NCBI RefSeq assembly: GCF_004138485.1
Contig: NZ_ML142848.1
Span: forward strand, 904,640 to 968,639
Length of the DNA stretch: 64,000 nucleotides
Direction: 5' to 3'
Source of the DNA: Peristeroidobacter soli
GTDB taxonomy: Bacteria; Pseudomonadota; Gammaproteobacteria; Steroidobacterales; Steroidobacteraceae
In this document: piece by piece, positions 16,805 to 24,738 of the stretch
Layout of the letters: each line of letters starts with the position of its first letter
Position numbering within the stretch: position 1 is the stretch's first letter
Notes under the pieces: model-generated
The model's input: only the letters and a program-made list of their open reading frames with translations
Database searches by the model: none
Told to the model about the DNA's origin: nothing
Made by a program: the position numbers and the translations under genes

Positions 16805-17588
16805 AGATGGCGTGAATCTCGTTGATGCCGTCGGTCAGCGCCGCCGGCCCCGGCTGCAAAATGATCGGTGACTTGATCTCGTGCAACTGCGCGTCGGCGA
16901 CGGCCGGCACGCTGCTCCAACCCTCGCGCGCAACGACGTTCTCGGGCCGGAACTTCTTGCCGCACCAGGAGCCGAGAATGATATCGGGCGCACGACGCAC
17001 CACCTCCTGCGGATCGGCGATGATCCGATGCTTCGCCAGCGACTGGCGCGAATTGTCTTCGAAACAATCGTCACCGCCCGCGACGCCGATCAGTTCCGAG
17101 ACCCAGCGGATGCCTGAAATCATTGGCTCATCCCATTCCTCGAAATAAACGCGCGGCCGAGCGGTGAACTGCGCCGCCGAGGCGCGGACACTTTCGAGGT
17201 TGGCCGCGAGCCTGGTGCACAGCTGCGCCGCCTTGGCCTCGCAACCGATCATGCCGCCGAGAATGCCGATCATGCCGAAGATCCCGGCGATGTCGCGGTG
17301 ATTGAAAATGTGAACGTTCAGCCCGTGCCGCACCAGGTCGGCGGCGATGTCGGCCTGCAGATCGGAGAAACCCAGCACCAGGTCGGGATTGAGCTCACGG
17401 ATGCGATCGACCTTGGCGCTCGTGAACGCCGACACCTTCGGCTTCTCCTTGCGAGCGCGCGCCGGCCGCACGGTGAAACCCGAAATGCCTACGATGCGCC
17501 AGTCCTCTTCGAGCAGGTACAGCGTTTCGGTGGTCTCCTCGGTGAGGCAGACGATGCGGGAAGGAAAATTGCCGGAGGTGTAGTTCAC
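16770..17588 (-). CDS. BtuF/FepB-like periplasmic-binding-fold protein without signal peptide
   Basis: Type III substrate-binding fold of the cobalamin/iron-siderophore ABC family, 272 aa from GTG 17588. Family features are RIVCLTEETTETLYLLEEDW near the N-terminus, RELNPDLVLGFSDLQADIAA, GVAGGDDCFEDNS, and RRAPDIILGSWCGKK. No signal peptide or lipobox precedes the domain, and no permease or ATPase lies nearby. Starts further upstream (TTG 17720) run into the dispersed repeat and do not form a signal sequence. It may be a cytosolic protein, or part of a salvage or sensing route rather than a transporter. Confidence 0.75.
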   Translation of the reverse strand: MNYTSGNFPSRIVCLTEETTETLYLLEEDWRIVGISGFTVRPARARKEKPKVSAFTSAKVDRIRELNPDLVLGFSDLQADIAADLVRHGLNVHIFNHRDIAGIFGMIGILGGMIGCEAKAAQLCTRLAANLESVRASAAQFTARPRVYFEEWDEPMISGIRWVSELIGVAGGDDCFEDNSRQSLAKHRIIADPQEVVRRAPDIILGSWCGKKFRPENVVAREGWSSVPAVADAQLHEIKSPIILQPGPAALTDGINEIHAIFKAWQAGRAAR

Positions 17589-17616
17589 TGCGCCAACTCG
17601 ATAAACACTATAGGCA

Positions 17617-17700
17617 CATGGACGTGCCTCGCCGCCACAGGCGGCGGGCGACGGACAAAAATCACATTTTTTGGCCGGTCGCCGCGCGCGTCGTGACAGG
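17617..17700. repeat. 84-bp dispersed repeat, copy A
   Basis: Starts CATGGACGTGCCTCGCCGCC and ends TCGTGACAGG. It aligns over its full length, with one compensating pair of single-base gaps, to 24541-24624 at roughly three quarters identity by eye. Both copies are intergenic. Internal CGCCGCC...GGCGGCG segments could form a hairpin, and an A/T-rich core (AAAAATCACATTTTTT) is distinctive. Confidence 0.7.
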
Positions 17701-17726
17701 AGTCCGATCGCGCGCAACAATATGCC

Positions 17727-19097
17727 ATGATCGCGCCGTTGCTAGCTCGCCTGGAACATTGGCTGTTCGAGCCGCCGGAATCCATCATCGGCCGGCCGCT
17801 GTGGAAACTTACGCGCATCCTGCGCTATCCCTACGCGCTGATCCGCGATATCGCCCTCGGCGAGCTCACGCTCCGCGCCATGAGCTTGGTGTACACGACG
17901 CTTTTGTCGATCGTGCCCATCATCGCCCTGTCCTTCTCGGTGCTCAAAGGCCTGGGCTATCACCGCGAGCTCGAGCCGGTACTGTACAGCTTCCTGGAGC
18001 CGCTCGGCGACCGCGCCTACGAGATCACCCAGCAGGTGATGGCTTTCGTCGACAACGTGCGCGGCGGCGTGCTCGGCTCGATCGGCTTGATCTTCCTGCT
18101 CTACACCTTGATCTCGACCGTGCAGAAGGTCGAGGAGAGTTTCAATTTCGTGTGGCGCGTCGAGCAGCCCCGCAGCATCGGACGCCGTTTCAGCGAGTAC
18201 CTGAGCGTCATGGTGGTCGGGCCGGCCGTCATCGTCGCGGCGTTGGGCTTGATCGCAACCCTCGGCAGCACCAGCTTTGTCGAAACGCTGTCGCACTATC
18301 GCCCCTTCGACACCGTGCTGCTGATCCTGGGCCGCATCACGCCCTATCTGCTGGTCTCGGGCGTGTTCACGTTCATGTATGCCTTCGTGCCCAACACCAA
18401 GGTGCGATTGCGGGCAGCTTTGATCGGCGGTGTCGCAGCCGGTGCCGCGTGGGCCTTCAGCGGCATGGTGCTGACGCAGTTCTTTTCCCACGCGTCGACC
18501 ACCATGGTCATCTACGCCGGCTTCGCCATCGTCATCGTGGCGCTCATGTGGCTGTACATTTCCTGGCTCATCCTGCTGCTCGGCGCACAGCTGTCGTTCT
18601 ATATCCAGAACCCGCAGTACCTGCGGCCCGGACGCGGCGTGATCGCGCTGAATTCGAGCATGCGCGAGCGGGTGGCGCTGTCCATCATGTATCTCATCGT
18701 CAACGACTACCGGACGGCCCAGCATCGCTGGACGTCGAATCGTCTCGCCGACCATCTGGATCTGCCGGGCGCGGCGCTGACACCGATCCTGGACGCGCTC
18801 GAACATCGCAAGCTGTTGCTGATCGCGGAAGATGACAGCTGGGTGCCGGCACGCGATCCGCATACGATCGAATTGAATGATGTGCTGGATGCCGTGCGCC
18901 ACGACACCGCGGGCCCGCGCCTCAGCAAATGCAGAGATATCGCACCGGCGGTGGATGCGGCGAGAGTCGCCGAGCAGGCGCTACAGAACAGCTTGAAGGG
19001 AAGAACAGTGGCCGAGCTGGTTGAACAACAACCGCCCGTCGGTCATCACTCCCACAACCAGCACGCGCCCGGTCAACACGCCTCGAACCAGGCGTAA
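17727..19097 (+). CDS. YihY/BrkB family inner-membrane protein with wHTH-like C-terminal region
   Basis: 456 aa. The YihY domain (residues 35-300) has about six membrane helices, including LTLRAMSLVYTTLLSIVPII, VLGSIGLIFLLYTLISTVQK and FAIVIVALMWLYISWLILLL with the family's GAQLSFYIQNPQY end. Residues 310-400 are soluble and resemble the winged-helix region that many longer YihY proteins carry (SNRLADHLDLPGAALTPILD). The tail is His/Gln/Asn-rich (GHHSHNQHAPGQH). Once annotated as RNase BN or serum-resistance factor BrkB, its function is unproven. The gene is convergent with pmbA, 1 nt apart. Confidence 0.9.
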   Translation: MIAPLLARLEHWLFEPPESIIGRPLWKLTRILRYPYALIRDIALGELTLRAMSLVYTTLLSIVPIIALSFSVLKGLGYHRELEPVLYSFLEPLGDRAYEITQQVMAFVDNVRGGVLGSIGLIFLLYTLISTVQKVEESFNFVWRVEQPRSIGRRFSEYLSVMVVGPAVIVAALGLIATLGSTSFVETLSHYRPFDTVLLILGRITPYLLVSGVFTFMYAFVPNTKVRLRAALIGGVAAGAAWAFSGMVLTQFFSHASTTMVIYAGFAIVIVALMWLYISWLILLLGAQLSFYIQNPQYLRPGRGVIALNSSMRERVALSIMYLIVNDYRTAQHRWTSNRLADHLDLPGAALTPILDALEHRKLLLIAEDDSWVPARDPHTIELNDVLDAVRHDTAGPRLSKCRDIAPAVDAARVAEQALQNSLKGRTVAELVEQQPPVGHHSHNQHAPGQHASNQA

Positions 19098-19098
19098 C

Positions 19099-20457
19099 TC
19101 ACTCGCCCGCGATCGTCATCTTCTCCAGCAGCACCGACCCGGTTCGAATGCCGCCGCGCGCATCGACGTCGTTGCCGATGGCGACGATCTCCCGATACAT
19201 GTCCTTGAGGTTGCCGGCGATGGTGATCTCGTTCACCGGATATTGAATCTCGCCGTTCTCGATCCAGAAGCCGGCGGCGCCGCGCGAGTAGTCGCCGGTG
19301 ACGCCGTTGATCCCCTGCCCCATCAGCTCGGTCACCATCAAGCCGCGATTCATCTTCTTCAGCAGCGCCTGAAAGTCATCGGAGCCGTGCGACACGATGA
19401 GATTGTGAACTCCGCCCGCATTGCCCGTGGTACGCAACCCGAGCTTGCGCGCCGAATAGGTGCTCAGGATGTATCCAGTGAGCACGCCATCCTTGATCAA
19501 CTCGCGATCGCGCGTGACCACGCCTTCGCTATCGAACGGCGAGCTGGCCATCGCCTTGGGAATATGCGGCCGCTCGGAAATCTGCACCCACGAGGGGAAG
19601 ATCTGTTGACCCGCCGCGTCGAGCAGGAACGATGCGCGTCGATACTGACTGCCACCGCGAACCGCGCCGAGGAAATGCCCCATCAGCCCGCGAGCCAGTT
19701 CGGGAACGAACAGCACGGGTGCAGTGATCGTCGGCAGCTTCTTCGCGTTCAACCGGCGTAACGCACGAGCCGCGGCCGTCTTGCCGATCGACTCGCCATC
19801 TTCCAGCTCGCGCCAATCGCGCACCGAGCTGTACCAGTAGTCACGCTGCATCTCGCCGTCATCCTGCGCGACGACGACACAGCTCAAACTGTGGATGCTG
19901 CTCGGGAAGCCACCGAGGAATCCCAGTGAATTGCCGAATACGCGCAGACCTTGATGACTCGACAGCGTCGCGCCTTCGGAATTGCCGATGCGCTTGTCCG
20001 CGTTGAGCGCGGCCGCTTCGCAAGCCACCGCCAGATCGCGCGCCGCGTCCGGCTCGATGCCCCACGGATGTGACAACTGCAGATCCGGAAACTCACGCGC
20101 CAGATCTTCCGGATCGGGCAGACCCGCGCACTCATCTTCCGCCGTGAAGCCAGCGATGCTGAATGCCTTGGCAACGGTCTCGCGAATCGCTTGCGGTCGC
20201 AGGTCGGCGGTGCTCGCCGTGCCTTTGCGCTTGCCGCGATAGACGGTGATGCCCATCCCGCGATCACGCTGATACTCGAGCGTTTCGACTTCGCCCAAGC
20301 GCGCCGTGACTGAAAGCCCGGTGTCGACACTGATGCCGACTTCGGATTCGGTGGCCCCCAGCTTCCGGCCCTCCTCGATCGCTAGGGCGACCAGGTCCTG
20401 CAGGTCCTGTTGCGAGTGGCTGAGCTGGGTGGAGGGAGTGCTGGGAACTTGAGCCAT
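19099..20457 (-). CDS. pmbA: metalloprotease PmbA/TldE
   Basis: 452 aa, full length (E. coli 450). Partner of TldD, forming a heterodimeric metalloprotease that matures peptides such as microcin B17 and degrades CcdA. Motifs are LVALAIEEGRKLGATESEV at the N-terminus, GSQYRRASFLLDAAGQQIFP, NAGGVHNLIVSHGSDDFQAL and MGQGINGVTGDYSRGAAGFW. As in other PmbA proteins there is no HExxxH, which is carried by TldD (24739-26244). A TGATACACT extended -10 ends 6 nt before ATG 20457 and there is no Shine-Dalgarno. Confidence 0.95.
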   Translation of the reverse strand: MAQVPSTPSTQLSHSQQDLQDLVALAIEEGRKLGATESEVGISVDTGLSVTARLGEVETLEYQRDRGMGITVYRGKRKGTASTADLRPQAIRETVAKAFSIAGFTAEDECAGLPDPEDLAREFPDLQLSHPWGIEPDAARDLAVACEAAALNADKRIGNSEGATLSSHQGLRVFGNSLGFLGGFPSSIHSLSCVVVAQDDGEMQRDYWYSSVRDWRELEDGESIGKTAAARALRRLNAKKLPTITAPVLFVPELARGLMGHFLGAVRGGSQYRRASFLLDAAGQQIFPSWVQISERPHIPKAMASSPFDSEGVVTRDRELIKDGVLTGYILSTYSARKLGLRTTGNAGGVHNLIVSHGSDDFQALLKKMNRGLMVTELMGQGINGVTGDYSRGAAGFWIENGEIQYPVNEITIAGNLKDMYREIVAIGNDVDARGGIRTGSVLLEKMTIAGE

Positions 20458-20463
20458 GGCCGG

Positions 20464-20472
20464 AGTGTATCA
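20464..20472 (-). promoter_or_regulatory. extended -10 element of pmbA
   Basis: The minus strand reads TGATACACT-CCGGCC-ATG. The TGn extension and TACACT hexamer place transcription start at the A of the pmbA start codon. Confidence 0.5.
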
Positions 20473-20565
20473 GTCAGGGCACACCGACCGGAGTTGGTAG
20501 CCGCCGACTTGCATGGGGACCGCCGGGCACGCATCCTTGCGCCCCCAGAAACGGCCTGTCCTGAC

Positions 20566-21093
20566 ATGACCGACGACGCCGATGACGACGGCTCCTACGA
20601 CGAGCGCCCCAGTAAAAGCCTGCGCAAGCGGCAGAGCGACGACCTGCAGCAGCTCGGCGAAGCGCTGATCGAGCTGTCCGACAGCGAGCTGGCAGCCCTG
20701 CCCCTGCCCGAGCAACTGCGCGACGCCGTGGAGCTGGCCCGTCGAATCACTGCGCACGGCGGCCTGTACCGGCAGAAACAGTACATCGGCAAGTTGATGC
20801 GCAAGCTCGACGCCGAGCCGATCCGCGAGGCGCTGGAGGCCAAACGCACCCGGGAGCGGGTCGAGGCCACCCGGTTTCATCGCATCGAGCAGTGGCGCGA
20901 CCGCCTGTTACGAGAAGGCAGCGACGGCATCGCCGCGTTCGCCGCCGAATTCCCGCACGCCGACAGCAAAGCCATCGGCAAGCTGACCGAGCGCGCCCGC
21001 AAGGAACAGCAGCAGACCTCGCAGAAAGTCACGCCCGCCGGGCGCGAGCTGTTCCGCGTCTTACGCGACGCCCTGTCGAACGCAGCCCCCTGA
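20566..21093 (+). CDS. yjgA: YjgA/DarP ribosome-associated protein (DUF615)
   Basis: 175 aa from ATG 20566. The family core is [20 protein letters not shown], then [41 protein letters not shown] and the C-terminal [11 protein letters not shown]. YjgA (DarP) binds the late 50S assembly intermediate. The N-terminus ([17 protein letters not shown]) is acidic. The usual yjgA-pmbA divergent pair is conserved here (109 nt apart). The stop codon TGA at 21091-21093 is shared with the extended -10 element of purE. Confidence 0.92.
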   Translation: MTDDADDDGSYDERPSKSLRKRQSDDLQQLGEALIELSDSELAALPLPEQLRDAVELARRITAHGGLYRQKQYIGKLMRKLDAEPIREALEAKRTRERVEATRFHRIEQWRDRLLREGSDGIAAFAAEFPHADSKAIGKLTERARKEQQQTSQKVTPAGRELFRVLRDALSNAAP

Positions 21094-21099
21094 TACAAT
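21091..21099 (+). promoter_or_regulatory. extended -10 element of purE, overlapping the yjgA stop codon
   Basis: TGATACAAT matches TGnTAnAAT. It ends 7 nt before the purE ATG at 21107. The bases between (CCTCCTT) are the reverse of a Shine-Dalgarno, so a leaderless purE message is the straightforward reading. Confidence 0.55.
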
Positions 21100-21106
21100 C
21101 CTCCTT

Positions 21107-21613
21107 ATGAAACCGCTAGTTGGCATCATCATGGGCTCCAAGTCCGATTGGGAGACTTTGCAGCCCGCCGCGAACACCCTGGAGCGCCTGGGGATCGCAT
21201 TCGAGACGCGCGTGGTCTCGGCCCATCGCACCCCGGACTTGTTGTTCGAGTACGCGGAGACGGCGCGAGAGCGCGGCCTGGAAGTCATCATCGCGGGCGC
21301 CGGTGGCGCCGCCCATTTGCCGGGCATGACCGCCGCCAAGACCAGCCTGCCCGTGCTCGGCGTGCCGGTGCAGTCGAAGATGCTCTCCGGCATCGATTCA
21401 TTGCTGTCCATCGTGCAGATGCCCGCCGGCATTCCGGTCGGCACGCTGGCGATCGGCCAGGCCGGCGCGACCAATGCAGCGTTGTTCGCCGCCTCGATCC
21501 TCGCCAACAAGTACGAGCCGGTGCGCACCGCGCTCGACCAGTTCCGGGCCGACCAGACCGCGACCGTGCTGGCCAATCCCGATCCGTCCCTCACTGCCCT
21601 GTCCCGGCCATGA
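21107..21613 (+). CDS. purE: 5-(carboxyamino)imidazole ribonucleotide mutase
   Basis: Class I PurE, 168 aa, converts N5-CAIR to CAIR in purine synthesis. Motifs are [33 protein letters not shown] with the catalytic His region, [20 protein letters not shown] and [20 protein letters not shown]. It overlaps purK by 4 nt (ATGA). Confidence 0.97.
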   Translation: MKPLVGIIMGSKSDWETLQPAANTLERLGIAFETRVVSAHRTPDLLFEYAETARERGLEVIIAGAGGAAHLPGMTAAKTSLPVLGVPVQSKMLSGIDSLLSIVQMPAGIPVGTLAIGQAGATNAALFAASILANKYEPVRTALDQFRADQTATVLANPDPSLTALSRP

Positions 21614-22692
21614 AAATCGGCATCATCGGTGCGGGCCAGCTGGGACGCATGCTGGCCCTGGCGGGGTATCCGCTCGGCTTGCGGTTCGTGTTCCTCGATC
21701 AGAGCAGCGACGCGCCCGGCGGTCAGGTCGGCAAGATCATTCCCGGCGCGTTCGACGATCCGGACAAGCTCGCGGAGCTGGCGGAGGAAGTCGATGTCGT
21801 GACCTTCGACGTCGAGAACGTGCCGGTCGCGGCGGTCGAACCCATTGCCAGCAAGAAACCTTTCCTGCCGCCGGTGAAGGCACTCGGCGCTTCGCAGGAT
21901 CGCTTGCACGAGAAAACATTGTTCCGGCAGCTGAAGATTCCGACGCCGGAATTCATGGCGGTCGACTCGATCGACGATCTGCGCGCGGCCGTGGAAAACA
22001 TCGGCCTGCCCGGCGTGCTCAAGACGCGGCGTCTCGGTTACGACGGACGCGGTCAGTTCTATTTGAAGAAACCCGCGGACATCGAAGCCGCGTGGCAGAC
22101 GCTCGGCACCGTGCCGTTGATCTACGAAGGCTTCGTCGATTTCACGCGCGAGGTGTCCATCATCGGCGTGCGTAGCACGCGTGGCGAAACATTGTTCTAT
22201 CCGTTGTCGGCGAACACACATTCACAGGGCATTTTGCGCTATTCAATCGCGCCCTATCGAAGTGCCTCGCTGCAGAAGCAGGCGGAAACATACATGCGCC
22301 GCCTGTTGAAACATCTGGATTACGCCGGGGTACTCACCATCGAGTTCTTCGTGCGCGGTGGCAAGCTGATCGCCAACGAGATGGCGCCACGCGTGCACAA
22401 CTCGGGGCACTGGACCATCGAAGGCGCGCAGACCAGTCAATTCGAGAATCATGTACGCGCCATTCTCGGTTTGCCGCTCGGAAGCACTCGCCCGAACGGG
22501 CACTCGGCCATGATGAACTTCATCGGTAGCATCCCGGAGCTCGGGAACATTCTCCGGGTGTCGGGCGTACACTTCCACAGCTACGGGAAAGAACCGCGGC
22601 CCAACCGCAAGCTCGGACATTGCACCATCAACGCCCCATCGCCGGCCGCCAGGGATCGGGCATTGCAACAGTTGCTCCGGCTGAAGATGTAA
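21610..22692 (+). CDS. purK: 5-(carboxyamino)imidazole ribonucleotide synthase
   Basis: ATP-grasp enzyme, 360 aa, makes N5-CAIR from AIR, bicarbonate and ATP. The N-terminus [20 protein letters not shown], the middle [15 protein letters not shown], the [16 protein letters not shown] loop and the metal-binding [19 protein letters not shown] are diagnostic. ATG 21610 overlaps the purE stop, which indicates translational coupling; longer frames upstream are antisense-free but run through purE and were rejected. Confidence 0.97.
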   Translation: MKIGIIGAGQLGRMLALAGYPLGLRFVFLDQSSDAPGGQVGKIIPGAFDDPDKLAELAEEVDVVTFDVENVPVAAVEPIASKKPFLPPVKALGASQDRLHEKTLFRQLKIPTPEFMAVDSIDDLRAAVENIGLPGVLKTRRLGYDGRGQFYLKKPADIEAAWQTLGTVPLIYEGFVDFTREVSIIGVRSTRGETLFYPLSANTHSQGILRYSIAPYRSASLQKQAETYMRRLLKHLDYAGVLTIEFFVRGGKLIANEMAPRVHNSGHWTIEGAQTSQFENHVRAILGLPLGSTRPNGHSAMMNFIGSIPELGNILRVSGVHFHSYGKEPRPNRKLGHCTINAPSPAARDRALQQLLRLKM

Positions 22693-22760
22693 CTCGAGCG
22701 GACCGCTGGTCAGCGCCGGAGTGGCAATCGCCAGATTCTGGTGAATTGACGGTGGGATTT

Positions 22761-22789
22761 TTGTGTCCGGCTACGGTTCTCCGTAAACT
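22761..22789 (+). promoter_or_regulatory. promoter of the AAA-FHA gene
   Basis: TTGTGT (22761-22766), 17-nt spacer, TAAACT (22784-22789), 42 nt upstream of ATG 22832. A small inverted repeat (TACGG-TTCT-CCGTA) lies in the spacer and could be an operator. Confidence 0.5.
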
Positions 22790-22831
22790 TGCCTCGCCTG
22801 ACAGGTCTGCCGACCCAGATACCCCAACTGC

Positions 22832-24229
22832 ATGTATCTAGAACTGTTCAAACTGCACGAGTTGCCGTTCCGGCTGACCCCGGACCCGCAGTTCCTGTAC
22901 CTGTCCAAGCACCATGCGCGCGCCAAGGCGTACATGGAGTCCACCATCTGGTTCACCGACGGTTTCGTGGTCATCACCGGCGAGATCGGCTCGGGCAAGA
23001 CCACCCTGATCGAGACCTTCCTGAAGGAGCTCGAAAAGGACGTGGTGGTGGCGCAGATCAATCAGACCCAGGTCACCGCCATCGAATTCCTGCAGAGCGT
23101 GCTGGTGCAGTTCGGCTTTTCGCCGTTCAAGATGAAAAAGGCCGAGCTGCTCGCCACCCTGAACGAGTTTCTGGTCGAGCAATACGCCAACGGCCGACGC
23201 GTGCTGCTGATCGTCGACGAAGCCCAGAATCTGTCAAACAAGGTGCTGGAAGAGATCCGCATGCTGTCGGGCGTGGAGACCACCAAGGAAAAGGTCCTGC
23301 GCATCATCCTCGCCGGTCAGCCGGAGCTGAACGACAAGCTCAACGCGCCCGGGCTGGTGCAGCTGGCTCAGCGCATCCGCCTGCGCTTCCACCTGACCGC
23401 GCTGTCGAAGACCGATATGGCCGCGTACATCCAGCATCGTCTGGAAGTGGCGGGCTCGCAGGGTCGGCAGATTTTCGATCCCGAAACATTCTCGTTGATC
23501 TATCGCTACACCGGCGGCGTGCCGCGTCTGGTGAACACGCTCGCCGACACGGCGATGATGGCGGCGTTCGCACAGGATCGCCCCACGGTCAGCGTCGACG
23601 ATGTGAAAGCCGCCGTCGAAGAATTGCAGTGGGTGGAATACGCCGAGCGTTCCGTGAAGTTGCAGGCGCTGCATGGCATGCCGGGCAGCATGAACGGCGG
23701 AATGCACGGTGGCATGAACGGCGGCGAAGAAACATCGACCGGCGCGCGTCGTATCGTGCTCGGCCGCATCCTGGTCGGCTTCAACGGCCAGACCATCGCC
23801 GAACGCGAGCTCACCCCGGGCCGGTTCATCATCGGCCGCACGCCGGACAACGATCTGCAGATCGACAGCAAGTTCATCAGCCGTCATCACGCGCAGATCA
23901 TCACTTCGATTCATACGTCGGTGCTCGAGGATCTGAACAGCACCAACGGCATCTACGTGCGCTCCAAGCGCGTCCGCCGCCGCATGCTGAACGACGGCGA
24001 CGTGGTGCAGATCGGTCAGCACGAGATCATGTATTTCGACGAGCGCACCAATCGCAGCCGGACGGCGTTCCACGACCTGGACGACGACGCGCAGCCCATG
24101 CATGACGGCCCGGATCGCGGTCACGCCGCGACCCTCGCGCAGGACGACGGCACCTCACTGGAGGAACGGGCGGAGCGCGAGGAAGAAGAGGAAGAGCAGC
24201 GGGCGAATGAGTTCGGCGGCGGCCGCTAG
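22832..24229 (+). CDS. ExeA/GspA-type AAA ATPase fused to an FHA domain
   Basis: 465 aa. Residues 1-270 are an ExeA-like P-loop ATPase: FKLHELPFRLTPDPQFLYLS, Walker A GEIGSGKTTLIE, Walker B LLIVDEAQNL, sensor ILAGQPEL and the arginine-rich LAQRIRLRFHL. A Gly/Met/Asn/His linker (MNGGMHGGMNGG) at about 290-303 leads to an FHA domain (310-405) with GRFIIGRTPDNDLQIDSKFI, SRHHAQI and LNSTNGIYVRSKRV, the canonical phosphothreonine-binding residues. The C-terminus is highly acidic (EEREEEEEEQ-like). ExeA-type ATPases work in envelope or secretion assembly; FHA suggests recruitment by Thr phosphorylation. The Ser/Thr kinase at 34414 is a candidate writer, by inference only. Confidence 0.88.
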   Translation: MYLELFKLHELPFRLTPDPQFLYLSKHHARAKAYMESTIWFTDGFVVITGEIGSGKTTLIETFLKELEKDVVVAQINQTQVTAIEFLQSVLVQFGFSPFKMKKAELLATLNEFLVEQYANGRRVLLIVDEAQNLSNKVLEEIRMLSGVETTKEKVLRIILAGQPELNDKLNAPGLVQLAQRIRLRFHLTALSKTDMAAYIQHRLEVAGSQGRQIFDPETFSLIYRYTGGVPRLVNTLADTAMMAAFAQDRPTVSVDDVKAAVEELQWVEYAERSVKLQALHGMPGSMNGGMHGGMNGGEETSTGARRIVLGRILVGFNGQTIAERELTPGRFIIGRTPDNDLQIDSKFISRHHAQIITSIHTSVLEDLNSTNGIYVRSKRVRRRMLNDGDVVQIGQHEIMYFDERTNRSRTAFHDLDDDAQPMHDGPDRGHAATLAQDDGTSLEERAEREEEEEEQRANEFGGGR

Positions 24230-24239
24230 CGGCGGCCGT

Positions 24240-24467
24240 TCAGATCTTGTCGTCGAGCGAGCGGCTGTCGTATTCGGCCTGCTTGGTCCGATAGTCCTTC
24301 CGGCGCAGCCATAGCACCAGCCCGCCCATCAGGCTCAACGCGCCCACGGCCAGCAACACACTGGGCCAGGCTTTGGCCTCGACCACCCAGGCCGCGGCCA
24401 GCAAGGCGATCCCCACCAGCATATACAGGTAGGGCAGCAGCTCGTAGACAGGACGAGAGATCCACAT
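24240..24467 (-). CDS. small two-helix membrane protein
   Basis: 75 aa, not recognised as a named family. Two hydrophobic segments are clear, LPYLYMLVGIALLAAAWVV and SVLLAVGALSLMGGLVLWL, followed by a charged cytoplasmic tail (RRKDYRTKQAEYDSRSLDDK). It is convergent with the AAA-FHA gene, 10 nt away; the palindromic GCGGCGGCCGCTAGCGGC between them may act as a weak bidirectional terminator. Length, composition and positive-inside charge suggest a real inner-membrane protein. Confidence 0.7.
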   Translation of the reverse strand: MWISRPVYELLPYLYMLVGIALLAAAWVVEAKAWPSVLLAVGALSLMGGLVLWLRRKDYRTKQAEYDSRSLDDKI

Positions 24468-24540
24468 AACAAAGAGTCACAGCCGGCGACCGCAACATCG
24501 TAACAGCGCAAGGCCGCCGGCGGGAGCACCGCCCCAGATA

Positions 24541-24624
24541 CATGGACGTACCCCGCCGCCGCAGGTGGCGGGCGAGCGGCAAAAGTCACGCCTTTTACCG
24601 CCTCACCACGAGGGTCGTGGCAGG
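24541..24624. repeat. 84-bp dispersed repeat, copy B
   Basis: Starts CATGGACGTACCCCGCCGCC and ends GTCGTGGCAGG; partner of 17617-17700. The rest of the 24468-24738 gap holds no supported gene. At 24650-24668 there is a 19-nt palindrome (AGCGAAGCA-C-TGCTTCGCT). Confidence 0.7.
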
Positions 24625-24738
24625 GCTCGGCGGTGCCTCCAGCGAAGCACTGCTTCGCTCCGCCGAGGGGGTGTACACCGATGTATGCGCTGGGCCTACG
24701 CGGAGCAGGGACTGCGCAGCGTAATGCCCGATCCCGAG

